Positions 36,920 through 47,257 of a stretch of DNA of 64,000 nucleotides are shown in pieces. Position 1 is the first letter of the stretch. The number at the start of each line of letters is the position of its first letter. The position numbers were made by a program, and so were the translations under genes. This stretch comes from Clavaria fumosa (lineage: Eukaryota > Basidiomycota > Agaricomycetes > Agaricales > Clavariaceae), in NCBI GenBank assembly GCA_951802425.1, contig OX637794.1, forward strand, positions 2,480,001 through 2,544,000. Reading direction: 5' to 3'. The notes beneath the pieces were generated by a model. It saw only the letters and a list, made by a program, of their open reading frames with translations. It did not search any database and was not told the DNA's origin.

Positions 36920-38012
36920 ATGGGAGTGTTATCCACCATCTATACCGTGGCATTGGACTTCGTCCTCACCATCCTCAATCTCTTTTCACCTAAACTCAAG
37001 CGGGGTAGCGTTGTACCGAGGGGCTCTCCTGGGGAGGGGGGAAAATGGCCAGAATACATCCCTCCCAAGGAAGGAGATAGTCGGTCACCTTGCCCCGCTC
37101 TAAACACTATGGCAAACCACGGTACGCACAATGTCACCTTCCTCGTCTGTTTGCTCTGAATGGAGCTCACAGGTATCATACCACGCAACGGAAAGAACAT
37201 CACCTTTGTTGAAGTGAGCCACGCGGTCCGAAAAACGTTCAATCGTTCAGCGTCGCTTTGTCGTTCCGTGCCCGGCGACTTGGCTGACCTGCTGCATCGC
37301 CCGTACTCGACTGGTACGTTTGACCTTGCGGAAGCTAGCCTGCACAATGGAATTGAGCACGATGCATCACTCACGCGTGCGTCTTCGCTTCTTTCCATGA
37401 CAGTGTCCGCCACATCTAACTCCATTTTACTTCTGTTCCTTGTTCTCCGGTAGGCGAGGATACAGCGCTCGTGCCTAATCAAGCACCGCCTTCGATCCCA
37501 CTATGCCAAGGCGTGCTCGATAGCGCGACTGGCAGGGACAGAGACGGCGGCTCACTCCTCACCATTGACGACTTGGCCAGATATTCTGGCAAGCGTCGCA
37601 CAGAGGCGCGCCAGACAAACAAGGACTTCACGCTTGACTTAAAACACAAGATATTCGCCAGCTCCAGGTGCGTTCCAAATTTTCTTTCCCCTATTCAACT
37701 TCTGAATAAATAACTCATGTCGGTCTTTTGGTGGATGCTCACAGTTCAGCAATGTACCTCGTCGTTTTTGGCGGCAGGGTGGACGATCTTCGGTCTTGGT
37801 TGCTTGAGGAGCGCCTCCCTGATGGATGGGAGCCTCGCGAAAGGAGCAGGTTTGGTCAGACGTGGTTGTCTTTTTTCTTCACAACGGTGTTGCGTCTCGA
37901 GCTCAAGACCAAGGAGGGTGCGCAAAATAAATCTGCACCTACGGGGGCTCCAAGTGCCCAGCAACAGTCTGCTGATGCAGTGGGGCCACGGGCAGACAAC
38001 CAGTTAACCTAG
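36920..38012 (+). CDS. Short heme-thiolate peroxidase / unspecific peroxygenase (chloroperoxidase family)
   Basis: The exons are 36920-37121, 37173-37376, 37454-37667 and 37745-38012, giving 295 aa. A hydrophobic N-terminus at about residues 5-23 (STIYTVALDFVLTILNLF) could be a signal or anchor. The heme-ligand motif SPCPALNTMANHG puts the proximal Cys at residue 58. HNGIEHDASLTR carries the EHD triad at 129-131, the short-UPO/CPO form. LTIDDLARYSGKRR and TNKDFTLDLKHKIFASS follow. These enzymes use hydrogen peroxide to oxygenate or halogenate organic substrates, usually outside the cell. Length fits the short family. The substrate is not predictable. Confidence 0.88.
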
Positions 38013-38233
38013 GATGACAGTGTATAATAATACCTGTCGAGTTGAATTGCATGTTTAGCGACCTGCGGATGAGATTGATGAACTGGCCATACGACGGTAA
38101 TTGCTACTGTGGGTTGCGGAGAAATAGCATGCATGAGAGACGAAAACTCGGTTTCCAGTCACGTGTCTTATGGAGAAGCTCTTTACCGCTGAGCACGCAT
38201 TGGCCGATTTTCCCTCTTCTACACAGGGCGAAT

Positions 38234-41031
38234 ATGCCGGCACACAAGCAAAATAGCGAGTTTGCTTATGACTGTACCCTCTTTTTTTGGTCTGTAGTCA
38301 CTCGGATATTTTTTAGAGAGGTCAGACCAAGAGGCGCCTTCAACATTCCCCGTTCTGGTCCCGTCATCTTCGTGGCCGCGCCTCATCACAATCAAGTACG
38401 TTTCTCGCTTATGATGTACCGTAATTACTCACCTTCCTTTTAGTTCCTTGATCCTCTTCTGTTGAGCTTGGAAGTTAATAAGGAATCAAACAGACATGTC
38501 CAGTTTCTGACTGCAGCCAAAAGCACGAAGCGCAAAGTCATTGGTACTTTCACACGTCTAATGAACAGCAGTGCGTTTCATACCAATCTATCTCCTAACA
38601 CCACACTCATGATTACACAAGTTCCTGTCGCTCGCGCCGCGGATGATGCTAAGGCCGGGACTGGTCTTGTATCGATTTCAGACGAGGACCCATGTCTTGT
38701 GCTCGGAGAAGGGACTCGATTTACTGTTGAGTTCACCCCCAAAATGCAAATCATGCTCCCAAAATCCGTCAATTCTGCTGTGGCCGAGGTCGCGGAAATA
38801 CTGTCGGACAGCCACTTACGGATCAAGAAAGAATTTGGCGGAGACAGCGGTAAAGGGACTTCGCGTATCAGGGAGAAACTTGCAGAGCTGCGGGAGCAAG
38901 GTCAACCAGGCTTGGAGTTTAAGAGACTCCCGTTTGTGGATCAACAGGGTATGTATTGCGAGGTCTACCAGTGCTTGAAGAAAGGAGGCTGCATCGGCAT
39001 TTTCCCGGAAGGTTCGTATGCGACAGCATACTCACAGCGATCTCACACCGCTTTTAGGCGGCAGTCATGATCGCACAGATTTGCTCCCTTTCAAGGCGGG
39101 CGTATCTATGATGGCCCTCGGGGCCATGGCAAACGATCCATCTGTCACGGTCCAAATCGTCCCAGTTGGTCTCTCTTATTTTCACCCCCATCGTTTCCGA
39201 TCTCGTGCTGTGGTCGAATTTGGAAGTGCTATGGATGTGCCCACAGAATTTGTGGAGATGTTCAAGGAAGGCGGATTGCGAAAACGAGAAGCTGTCTCAA
39301 AGCTGTTGGACCTGATTTATGACGCGCTTAAAACCGTTACTATACGTGCCCCAGACTACGACACACTTATGGTCCGCCTTCGAACTTTAATCTATTGTTT
39401 CCGGCTTCTGAACAGCCTATATAGCTCATCCAAGCAGTACGGCGTCTGTATAAAGCGCCTGGACAGCACTTGACGCTGGGCCAAGTGGTCGAATTAAACC
39501 GACGATTCCTCGAAGGTTATGTTCACTTCAAGGATGAGCCCCGTGTGCAAAAATTGCGCACCGGTGTTCTCAAATATAATCGGTTAGTCCGCGACCTCGG
39601 CTTGCGTGACCATCAGGTAAGAGACGATATGTTACATACAGACCGTCTCGCATTCTGAGGTAAAGATAGGTCCCTCGTGCTCAAAAAGCAAGCTGGCACA
39701 CCTTAGGCCTCCTCACCTACCGAATTTGCCTTTTATTCGTCTGGGCGCTATTCGCGCTACCAGGGACCATTCTTAACGGCCCCATATTTATACTGGCAAG
39801 CGTCATCTCAAGGCAGAAGGCAAAGGGTATGTTCACTGTCTGTCTCACACTCTTCATGCCGCGGATATCAATCTTCTCTCCAGAGGCTCTCGCCGCTTCA
39901 GTCGTCAAGATTGCAGGACGAGACGTTTTAGCCACATGGAAAGTTCTGATATCCCTGGTTCTCGCCCCCGTGCTCTATGGCTTCTACGCGTTTCTCGCTA
40001 CCATCGTTGCAATCAAAGCGAATGCATCACTGCAATGGACAATCGCGACGCCTTTCATAGTTCTCATATCTTTACCTTTCATGAGCGTCGCAGCTCTCAA
40101 ATTTGGTGAAGCCGGGATGGATGTGCTGAAGTAGGTGCTCTCGTGTATTGTCTCCTGTCTGACACTCACATCTAGCTAGATCTCTCAGACCTCTAGTTGT
40201 GACGCTAGTCCCAGGACAACAGAAAGTCCTCCAAAGATTAAAAGAGACGAGAACCCAGTTGTCAAATGAAGTAGCGGATGTCATTAACGCTTTCGGCCCC
40301 CGGTTGTATGATGATTTCGATCAGGTCAAGTCGTTGCACTATAATTCGGCGCGAGCTTACTATTACCCGCTGTAGTTCCGAATGGTGGTCCCTTCAGCAA
40401 GCGTTCCGCCTCCCCCAAACTTGTGGAACCGATTATCCAGCTCCGGCGCTCTTGACGACGGAAACCTTCTCAATCATCCAATGGTCGGTGACCAAATCCA
40501 TCCTCCCTCTCTTACCATGCCTTAAGTTTTGTCCAGACTTGGATTGACGAGCGCCTCTTCGGGTGGAGTCGAAGCGCGAAACGCGGCACCAGCGCGTGGG
40601 GGGGAGGAGGCCTATTGAGTCGCGAAGGCAGTCGCGCTGGCTCGCCGGACGCCTCCGACAACGAAGACGCGGGAGATCTGGACGAGGTCATCGAGTTCAA
40701 CGCCCCGTACGACGAACAGCCTGGCTCGCCGCGCCTTGGGTTCCCGCGCAGTCGGCAGGGCTCCTATGCAAATCTCCAGAAACTCCGGATGACTTTGGTG
40801 GAAGGTGATTCGAGGACTTACTCTGCAAGCTCAAGTCCTACCGAGGAGGTTGATAGTTTGCCATTCCGCCAGGGTCCCCGCTCCCGGCGACACAGTCTCA
40901 CGGGTAGAGTCCCGGTCGGGAGAATCGCCAGTTTGGATTGTCAGGAGACCTTCGAAGAAGCTACGCGAGAACTCAACGAGGAACTCGATCAGCAGAAGCT
41001 CCAAAATTCCACGGCACGCCGGAACGAGTGA
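38234..41031 (+). CDS. Glycerol-3-phosphate / dihydroxyacetone-phosphate O-acyltransferase (Gpt2/Sct1-type)
   Basis: The ATG at 38234 opens MPAHKQNSEFAYDCTLFFWS, followed by PRGAFNIPRSGPVIFVAAPH-HNQ, spliced to FLDPLLLSLEVN. The acyltransferase motifs include HHNQFLDP (NHxxxxD-like), CIGIFPEG-GSHDRTDLLPFK and IVPVGLSYFHPHRFRSRA. The C-terminal half has paired hydrophobic segments (AFYSSGRYSRYQ in one frame; ICLLFVWALFALPGTILNGP in the membrane frame) and LISLVLAPVLYGFYAFLAT. The tail is Ser/Arg-rich after WIDERLFGWSRSA. The enzyme makes lysophosphatidic acid in the ER, the first step of glycerolipid synthesis. Many exons; the junction near 39615-39705 was not resolved. Confidence 0.88.
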
Positions 41032-41148
41032 CTTTCTTTTCTTTTTCATATGACTGCTGTTTCATTCACACTGCCAAGCTACTTACACCGCAACGAGATT
41101 ACACTTGTGCTATGAAGAGTTACATATTGTATCACAAGACGTGTAAGA

Positions 41149-43091
41149 TCAGTCTACTTTAACTTCCAGTCCTTCCGCAGTGAGGACTTCAACACCGGTC
41201 TCGGTGATTCTTTGGGTAGCGCAAATTAGGGAAGCGCGTTCGCCTTCGAAGGAGGGCGGCACGTACAAAAGGGTTTCCTCAAATTGCGCGCTTCTGGCGC
41301 CGTCTACGGTAGTGGCGGTCCAGTCGTCTGGCCAATGTACAACGTCCCAGTTCTTGCCAAGATTGACCATCTACAGCAAGTGTGTCAGCACCGAACAATG
41401 GGGAAACCCCCAAATCGAGTACGGACAGGTTCAATCGTGAAAACCTAAGACACATCAGACAGTGGACGCTGCCAAAGGGACGGAGTGCGTTACCATGCCG
41501 GGTTTCATCGTGCCAACGGCCTTGTTTTTCGCGTAGTGCGGCACGTTCGGAGCGGTATGGAAGATTTGGTGGATGCCATGTCCCGTATAGTTGCGAACCA
41601 CGGCGCACCCGTTTTCCCGTGCGATGGGCTCGCTGCGTCGGATGTCAGCGTCGGGAGGTTGAGGCCGTGCAAGCCAGCCGCCACGTGCTCTTACATCACT
41701 TTTCCAATGTCTCTGATCAAAGCGCCTGGTTTGCAAATTTTGATCGCTTCATCTAGGCATTTTCGGGTCGTGCGTATGAGTTTTGCGGAGTCTTCGTCAA
41801 CTTTACCGACCGGGTATGTTGCGCTCAGGTCGCCATGAAAGCCTAATGGTTTCAGGGAAGGAGTGAAAGGGCACAAGCGCCACTTACCATCGTAGTATAG
41901 TGTTACGTCTAAAATTGCGAAGAATCAGGGCAAGGGCAGACAGTCAAAGTTATTTGTTATTTTTTTACCGAGGTTCACAATGTCTCCCTCTCGTAATTTC
42001 CTCTGGTCTGGGATCCCATGACAGATGACTTCGTTTACGGATCTTGATGTTTTTTCTCAGGGCTGACGCGACAAAGGAAGCGAACGTAAGACGATGACTC
42101 ACGTGCAAACGGATTTTGGAAATCGACGATAATTCAAGGGTGAAGGGTATGCGTTCCGATCGATGGCGGCTTGATGAACGATGGCATCAATCTCGTCTGT
42201 GGTGACGCCAGGTTTGACATGTGACGCTGCGAGGTCTAGGACTTCCAGTGCAAGCTATGTGCACAGTTAGGCCGTGATGTAAGGAAAGAAAGAAAAGGAA
42301 GACGGAGATTGAGAGAAAAGACACGCACTCGGCAAACCGTCCTCAGCTTCGCTTGCTCCTCTGGCGAGAGCAGATGGGGGGATGTCCTGTTGTCTAGCTG
42401 TGGACGCCCTGGGAATGATGAAAGGGGGGAGGACAGTCAGGACGGCTCACAGCGTTGCGCCCACACGTCGGAAGAAGCCAGACATCGCACCATTCGCGGC
42501 ATAACTAGGTTTGGGGATGTGGTCCGGGATCGCGCGGCGCGCCGCGAGAGGATACACCGCGCGCACGGTCCCGGTGTAGTTGAAGCTCGGGAACGGGTCG
42601 TACGTTCCGTCTGAAACGGGCAGGGCGGCGGCGCAGGGGAGAAGGGGCGCGCGCAAGTAAGGAAACGCGGGTTGGCCGGGATGAGCGCTGCAACGGACCT
42701 GCACTGCCCTTCGCTGCTGCTGATCCGTCTAGGCGCAGCGCAACTAGATCGTGGACGAGTTTGTGGGTTTTCTTGTTGGGCGGGTTCTCGGCATGAGCGG
42801 CCCCGATAGAAGCGGCGTAGACACACGCACCCCTGATGAAACGTCGGGGCGAGAACGTTCAGGCCGGAAAAGAGAGACAGCGAGAGGAAGAAGAGAGCCC
42901 TACAATCAGCCTTGAAACATTCCTGTCCGCAAAAGAAAGATCCACGAATACCGAGTCTGGACATGCGTTATTCCAAGCGGTACAACGTCGCACCGGATGA
43001 CAGCGTACTTGTTACATGTGGGACATTCCAGACGTGATGGCGGATTGCCGTTGGGGCACGCCGAGCTCTGGCATAGGATGACTGAGGTCAT
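41149..43091 (-). CDS. MAP1: Methionine aminopeptidase 1
   Basis: The ATG at 43091 opens an N-terminal zinc finger ([20 protein letters not shown], later [14 protein letters not shown]) typical of eukaryotic type 1 enzymes. The catalytic domain includes [34 protein letters not shown], and near the end [18 protein letters not shown] and SAQFEETLL, with the C-terminal metal-binding Glu. Intron 41210-41266 (57 nt) is stop-free and in frame. Removing it gives [14 protein letters not shown], the usual ending. The enzyme removes initiator methionine from nascent cytosolic proteins. At least eight exons; internal limits are approximate. Confidence 0.9.
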
Positions 43092-43146
43092 GAAGGGAGA
43101 AAAAAATGGTTTCCGGTGAAGTTTTGAGGGAATATGCGACGCCTAA

Positions 43147-43337
43147 CTATTGCCGCCGGCGACGAGCAGGAGCACACGGGGGACGAGGAGCAGTTTTGCT
43201 GCGGTAAAGCGAACAGCGATAGTAGATGAGAAAAAATTGCCTAATACAGCATGGTCGACTTACATCAGCAGCATCGGTCTCCGGGCCTTCTTCCGATTCA
43301 GCTCAGGAGCCTGGTCTGCACTTGTGAGCTGAGCCAT
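43147..43337 (-). CDS. Possible two-exon small protein
   Basis: A good start (ATG at 43337) opens MAQLTSADQAPELNRKKAR and runs to a GTAAGT donor. A 65-nt intron ends CAG, and a short Pro/Arg-rich end stops at 43147 in one phase; another phase would give a hydrophobic tail. The splice sites look good but no family is recognised. It might be a leader exon of another transcript. Confidence 0.3.
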
Positions 43338-43913
43338 GGTGCAGGTCTGTGCACTTTACTAGCACTACTTTACGGTAACGCGTCTACATTTTTTTGCGCT
43401 ACTGTCTGTCTAGCACTGCGCGACCCATAGTAGCTCGTTGCTGAATGCAATTAAGCATTTGTGCGCATTATGGCAGGCTACCCATTTTAGAGCGTCATGA
43501 TGAATTTGAATTGCAATTTTAACTTAAAATATATAATGCATCTATCAAACGAGGTGTAAATAGGTGATACAGATGAGAAGAGAAGATGATGGTGACAGAA
43601 AAGAACTAGTGCGCATAATTGAATAACATTAGAGTAGGGGCTTATGATGACGGATGTACGGGTGAATGGATGCTGACAAGGGACAGCTGTGGCAATAAGA
43701 AAGAAAGCGTATTGAGGAACAAAACGTACAAGACAGCAAACATTCGCGTCATGCAGGTGGGAAAGCATCAAGAGACATGTGAAGACAATGTATCGCAGTA
43801 GAGGCGGAGAAGGGCGTTTTGAGCGGCTTCTTTCTTCTTTGGGTTTTGGCCACACCGGGACGAGTAGAGATGGGGCGAGAGAGGCGAAGAGGGGATGGCT
43901 CGGCGAAGTCGAG
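43338..43913. other. Intergenic stretch, nothing recognised
   Basis: A/T-rich sequence upstream of the orphan gene's 3' end. A long pyrimidine-rich minus-strand frame (43487-43936) has no family resemblance and looks like chance. Confidence 0.45.
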
Positions 43914-44561
43914 TCAACGATGGTAATATGGCTCAAATGGGAGCACTTCTAGTTTGTGTGACGAGGCTGTCTGACTACAAGCAGCACGCAACTTCCTGAA
44001 ATGGGATGTCCCAAAGACGTCCAGAAGCGGTCCTTGGTATTCGTTGATCCACGAGAGGGGCGGTAATCCACGGGTCGTTCTGTGGAGGCCTTTGTACGGC
44101 AGATTCTCCTCGTGGACGAGCGTTACCAAGCCTGTGAGGAGGCATTGGAGAAGGTGAAATATGTCGGTGATGGGCCCGCACATTTTGCGGTAGGTGGCGA
44201 AGACGTCGCTGTGGAACACCATCTCCCACTGGACCCGTCTCTCTGGGGTGAAAAACGAGCTGGCATTCAAAGGGAGCTGAAGTTTCATTGGGGGACTGAG
44301 GGGCATGCCAGTGCTTGATCTCCAGGGTGACTGGCCCTCGATGGAGAAGAGCATACGACGATCGATGGTGGGTGCGTCTCTCCAGCCGTGGTAGGTTATG
44401 AGTTGTGACCTGAGCGCTATCAGCCATCGGTGAGCTCTGGCGTAAGTGGTGCCAATGGCCTCTGCGGTGGTGAGGGGGATGCCTGTGCGGTGTGCCCATT
44501 CGTCCATGTTGCGGACGTCGCTTGAAAAGTAGACTTGCACATGTTCAGCGGGATCTTGCAT
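43914..44561 (-). CDS. Orphan protein of unknown function
   Basis: An uninterrupted 215-codon frame from MQDPAEHVQVYFSSDVRNMD to LEVLPFEPYYHR, with TGA-type stop at 43914. The composition is balanced and includes many Trp, Tyr and His residues (THGWRDAPT-like, PLSWINEYQGPLLDVFG, RRVQWEMVFHSDVF), which argues for real coding. No motif, signal peptide or membrane segment was seen. The frame stays open upstream to 44672. The ATG at 44561 is chosen because the upstream part is low-complexity. An additional 5' exon cannot be excluded. Confidence 0.5.
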   Translation of the reverse strand: MQDPAEHVQVYFSSDVRNMDEWAHRTGIPLTTAEAIGTTYARAHRWLIALRSQLITYHGWRDAPTIDRRMLFSIEGQSPWRSSTGMPLSPPMKLQLPLNASSFFTPERRVQWEMVFHSDVFATYRKMCGPITDIFHLLQCLLTGLVTLVHEENLPYKGLHRTTRGLPPLSWINEYQGPLLDVFGTSHFRKLRAACSQTASSHKLEVLPFEPYYHR

Positions 44562-45618
44562 TGGGCCGGCTGCAAGCGACGTTGATACTTTCTTTTTTTT
44601 CTGACGAACGATCGACGCTGTAGGATGAGAGAGTAGGTCAGAACGAACGACAAAGAGTAGATAGATAGACAACGGGGGCTGCTCACGGTAAATGGTGAAG
44701 AGGTGACACGGGGAAAATCAGATGAGAGAGACGGGAGCTTTGGGCGCACCGTATGAGGATAGTCGAATGGTGGTTCCAGTTGATTGAGGACGAGTACTAT
44801 GCAAGGGGGAGTGGGACGGGGAGGATTTCAAGTCATATCTGTTGCGCGACCTTTTGTAGAGGGATAATTAGGACCCTTGCGTTGTACCAATATAGGAGAG
44901 GGTAAAAAAGCGGGACAACCAACCTTTTGTAGCAACCCATCTAAAGGGCGCCAGGGCCGGTGGTCGCGGAACGTGTTTCGATGAGGGCAGTTGTTTGGCT
45001 TTGTAGTAAAACGAACGGGTTACTTTTTTTTTGAATCATAAATTGAGTCTAAAAAGGGATAAGTTTGTTATGAAATTTATTTCGGTCCGATCAAAAGCTC
45101 ACTCAAAAAAAAAAAGGAAAAAAAGGATGCTCCGCTTTGCTCGCTCCGCTTAATTGAGTCTGTCCGTCTCTTTGGCAACGTGGCAATATCCTTAACAGTG
45201 GGGGGAGAACGAAACTTCAAGTTGAAGTAGCATTCTGCTGCAAGAACGAAGCAAGCGACTTTCTAGAGTGTCATGCCACTTCCGCGAAGCTGCAAAATTC
45301 AAATTCTTCACCGTCTCTCCTCCTTTAGCAGGACATGCCGAAGTCAATGCGTAAGAAGAACCAAAGAGGGTCAATTCAGTCACGTGTCGCATCCAAGTCC
45401 CCCCCTGAAAGATTTTAAATAATCCCGCGACGGAAGGCTCGGGTCCGGGAAAGCGCCACCGCTAGACAAGACTCCTTCTTTTTCAGCGATCGGCGCGAAG
45501 GGGGCTACGCAGAAATTCCTTGGCTACAGTTGTGAACGGCGTCAAAAAAAAATTGTGGCACGTGACTTTACGGCAAAACTAGGACTGTTCCAGACCTTAG
45601 CGTCTGGGCTCTCTCGTC
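44562..45618. other. A/T-rich intergenic region with GCN3 promoter
   Basis: Contains A-tracts near 45107-45130 and CACGTG at 45381-45386 and 45559-45564, the second 55 bp upstream of the GCN3 start. No gene was seen. Confidence 0.5.
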
Positions 45619-47257
45619 ATGCCCACCCTTCCTACTTTCCTATCAGACGGAGACGGAGACAAGTTCACTTCACAAGAGCCGCGAGTGGCTCCACCGGAAC
45701 CATTCGATGTCCGGGAAACTTATCAAAGAATACTGAGCAATGAAGAAGTACGCCATCGTTATCATCCATGCACGCGACCCTAGACCTTGACTTGTCTCCA
45801 GATATCTGCACCGCTTGCGGCGATACTCACCCTGACCGAGCTCGTCGAAAAATCTCCAGGTTTGTCCCGCTTTTAGAAGTCATAGCTTGGACATCTCCCG
45901 ACAACTCTGCAGCTGGTACCATGTTTGAGCTTGTAAAAGCGCTCAATGACGGCGCAGCGAGTGAGTCATCTTTTTGCCCGGTCATTTGTCAGGCTATTCA
46001 GAGAGAATACAGCCCTCAGGAAACGCACCCCCAACCCCATCAGTTTAAACGCAGGCTGCGAGCTGTTTATCGCGTTTGTCACGTTGTTTCCTCACGAGTC
46101 GGATGTGAGTGTGCCGGTTCGCTTCCGTGTCTGGTCATGTGCTCTTAACTGTGAAGACGCAAGAGTTTCTCTGAACTCAAGACGGAGCTTGTCAAACATG
46201 GCCGGCGATACGCCGTCGAAGCGATTACGTACCGAAGAACTATCGCTGAACTGTGCCTTGGCTTTATCAAGGACGACTCTGTGGTGAGCGGCGGAGCTGG
46301 GTATCTCTGCATCCTGCAAGTTGACGCCAGTGGGAAAAGATCCTCACACATTCGTACTCACGCGTGGTCATGCAAGCCCTGCTCCGCGCACACGAGCGAA
46401 AGCGGATATATGTATACGTGACGGAAGCACGACCTCGCGGTCTTGGGTTCGTGCCTGTGTGACTGCAGGATCAACAGGGCCTGATGACGCGGGCCTCGCT
46501 TCCAGGATGCGGACGTATGCTGCCTGCACAGCCGCCGGAATTCCATGCACCGTGGTTCTAGACTCCGCAGTGGCCTATGTGATGGACAAAGTGGACTTCG
46601 TCCTCGTTGGCAGCGAAGCCGTGGTCGAAAGCGGCGGTTTGAGTTCGTTTGTCCTCACATCGTCCCCGTTCGCGTGACCCCTGCTTATCCGGAGTCCGGG
46701 CCCTTTCGCCAGTAAATGCCGTTGGGAGCAATCAAATGGCGATCATTGCCAAAGCTGCAAACAAGCCCTTCTATGCCCTTGCTGAAAGGTTCGCCGCAGC
46801 GTCCCGCTCTTGGTGGCCCTTATGCCCAGTGACAACGCTTCGTCTCCATTTTATACAGCTTCAAATTCCACCGACTTTTCCCCCTATCACAATGCGATCT
46901 TCCCACTCACAATCCCAATATTCTCGCTTTCCCTCGCGCCGTGCACCGTGGTCCCACGGTAAACGAGGAGCTGCCCACGCTACCCACCGCAGAATATCAA
47001 AACCAGACGAAGCATAACACGAGCGGTGCAGTTTCGCCATGTCGTGCGACGTGCGGCATTTCCGCCATGACCGCCGAACAAGTCTCCCAAAACCCAGATG
47101 TTGATTATACTAGGCAAGAAACTGACATCGACGTCCGACGCTGCGGCTGATATACAGTCCTTTTAGGCCTGATCTCATCTCGCTCGTCTTCTCAGACGTA
47201 GGCCCTTTGACACCGGAGGGCGTTAGTCAATATCTGGTTGGCATGTTTGCAGGGTGA
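45619..47257 (+). CDS. GCN3: Translation initiation factor eIF2B subunit alpha
   Basis: MPTLPTFLSDGDGDKFTSQE starts at 45619. PFDVRETYQRILSNEE is spliced to ISAPLAAILTLTELVEKSP, then NPISLNAGCELFIAFVTLFP, VVMQALLRAHERKRIYVYVT, AAGIPCTVVLDSAVAYVMDK, NQMAIIAKAANKPFYALAE, FHRLFPLSQCDLPTHNPNIL and VDYTRPDLISLVFSDVGPLT, ending YLVGMFAG with TGA at 47255-47257. This is the eIF2B alpha regulatory subunit, which senses phosphorylated eIF2. About ten exons. Intron 47114-47166 begins GCAAGA, so it is GC-AG; its removal restores VDYTRPDL. Confidence 0.93.
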
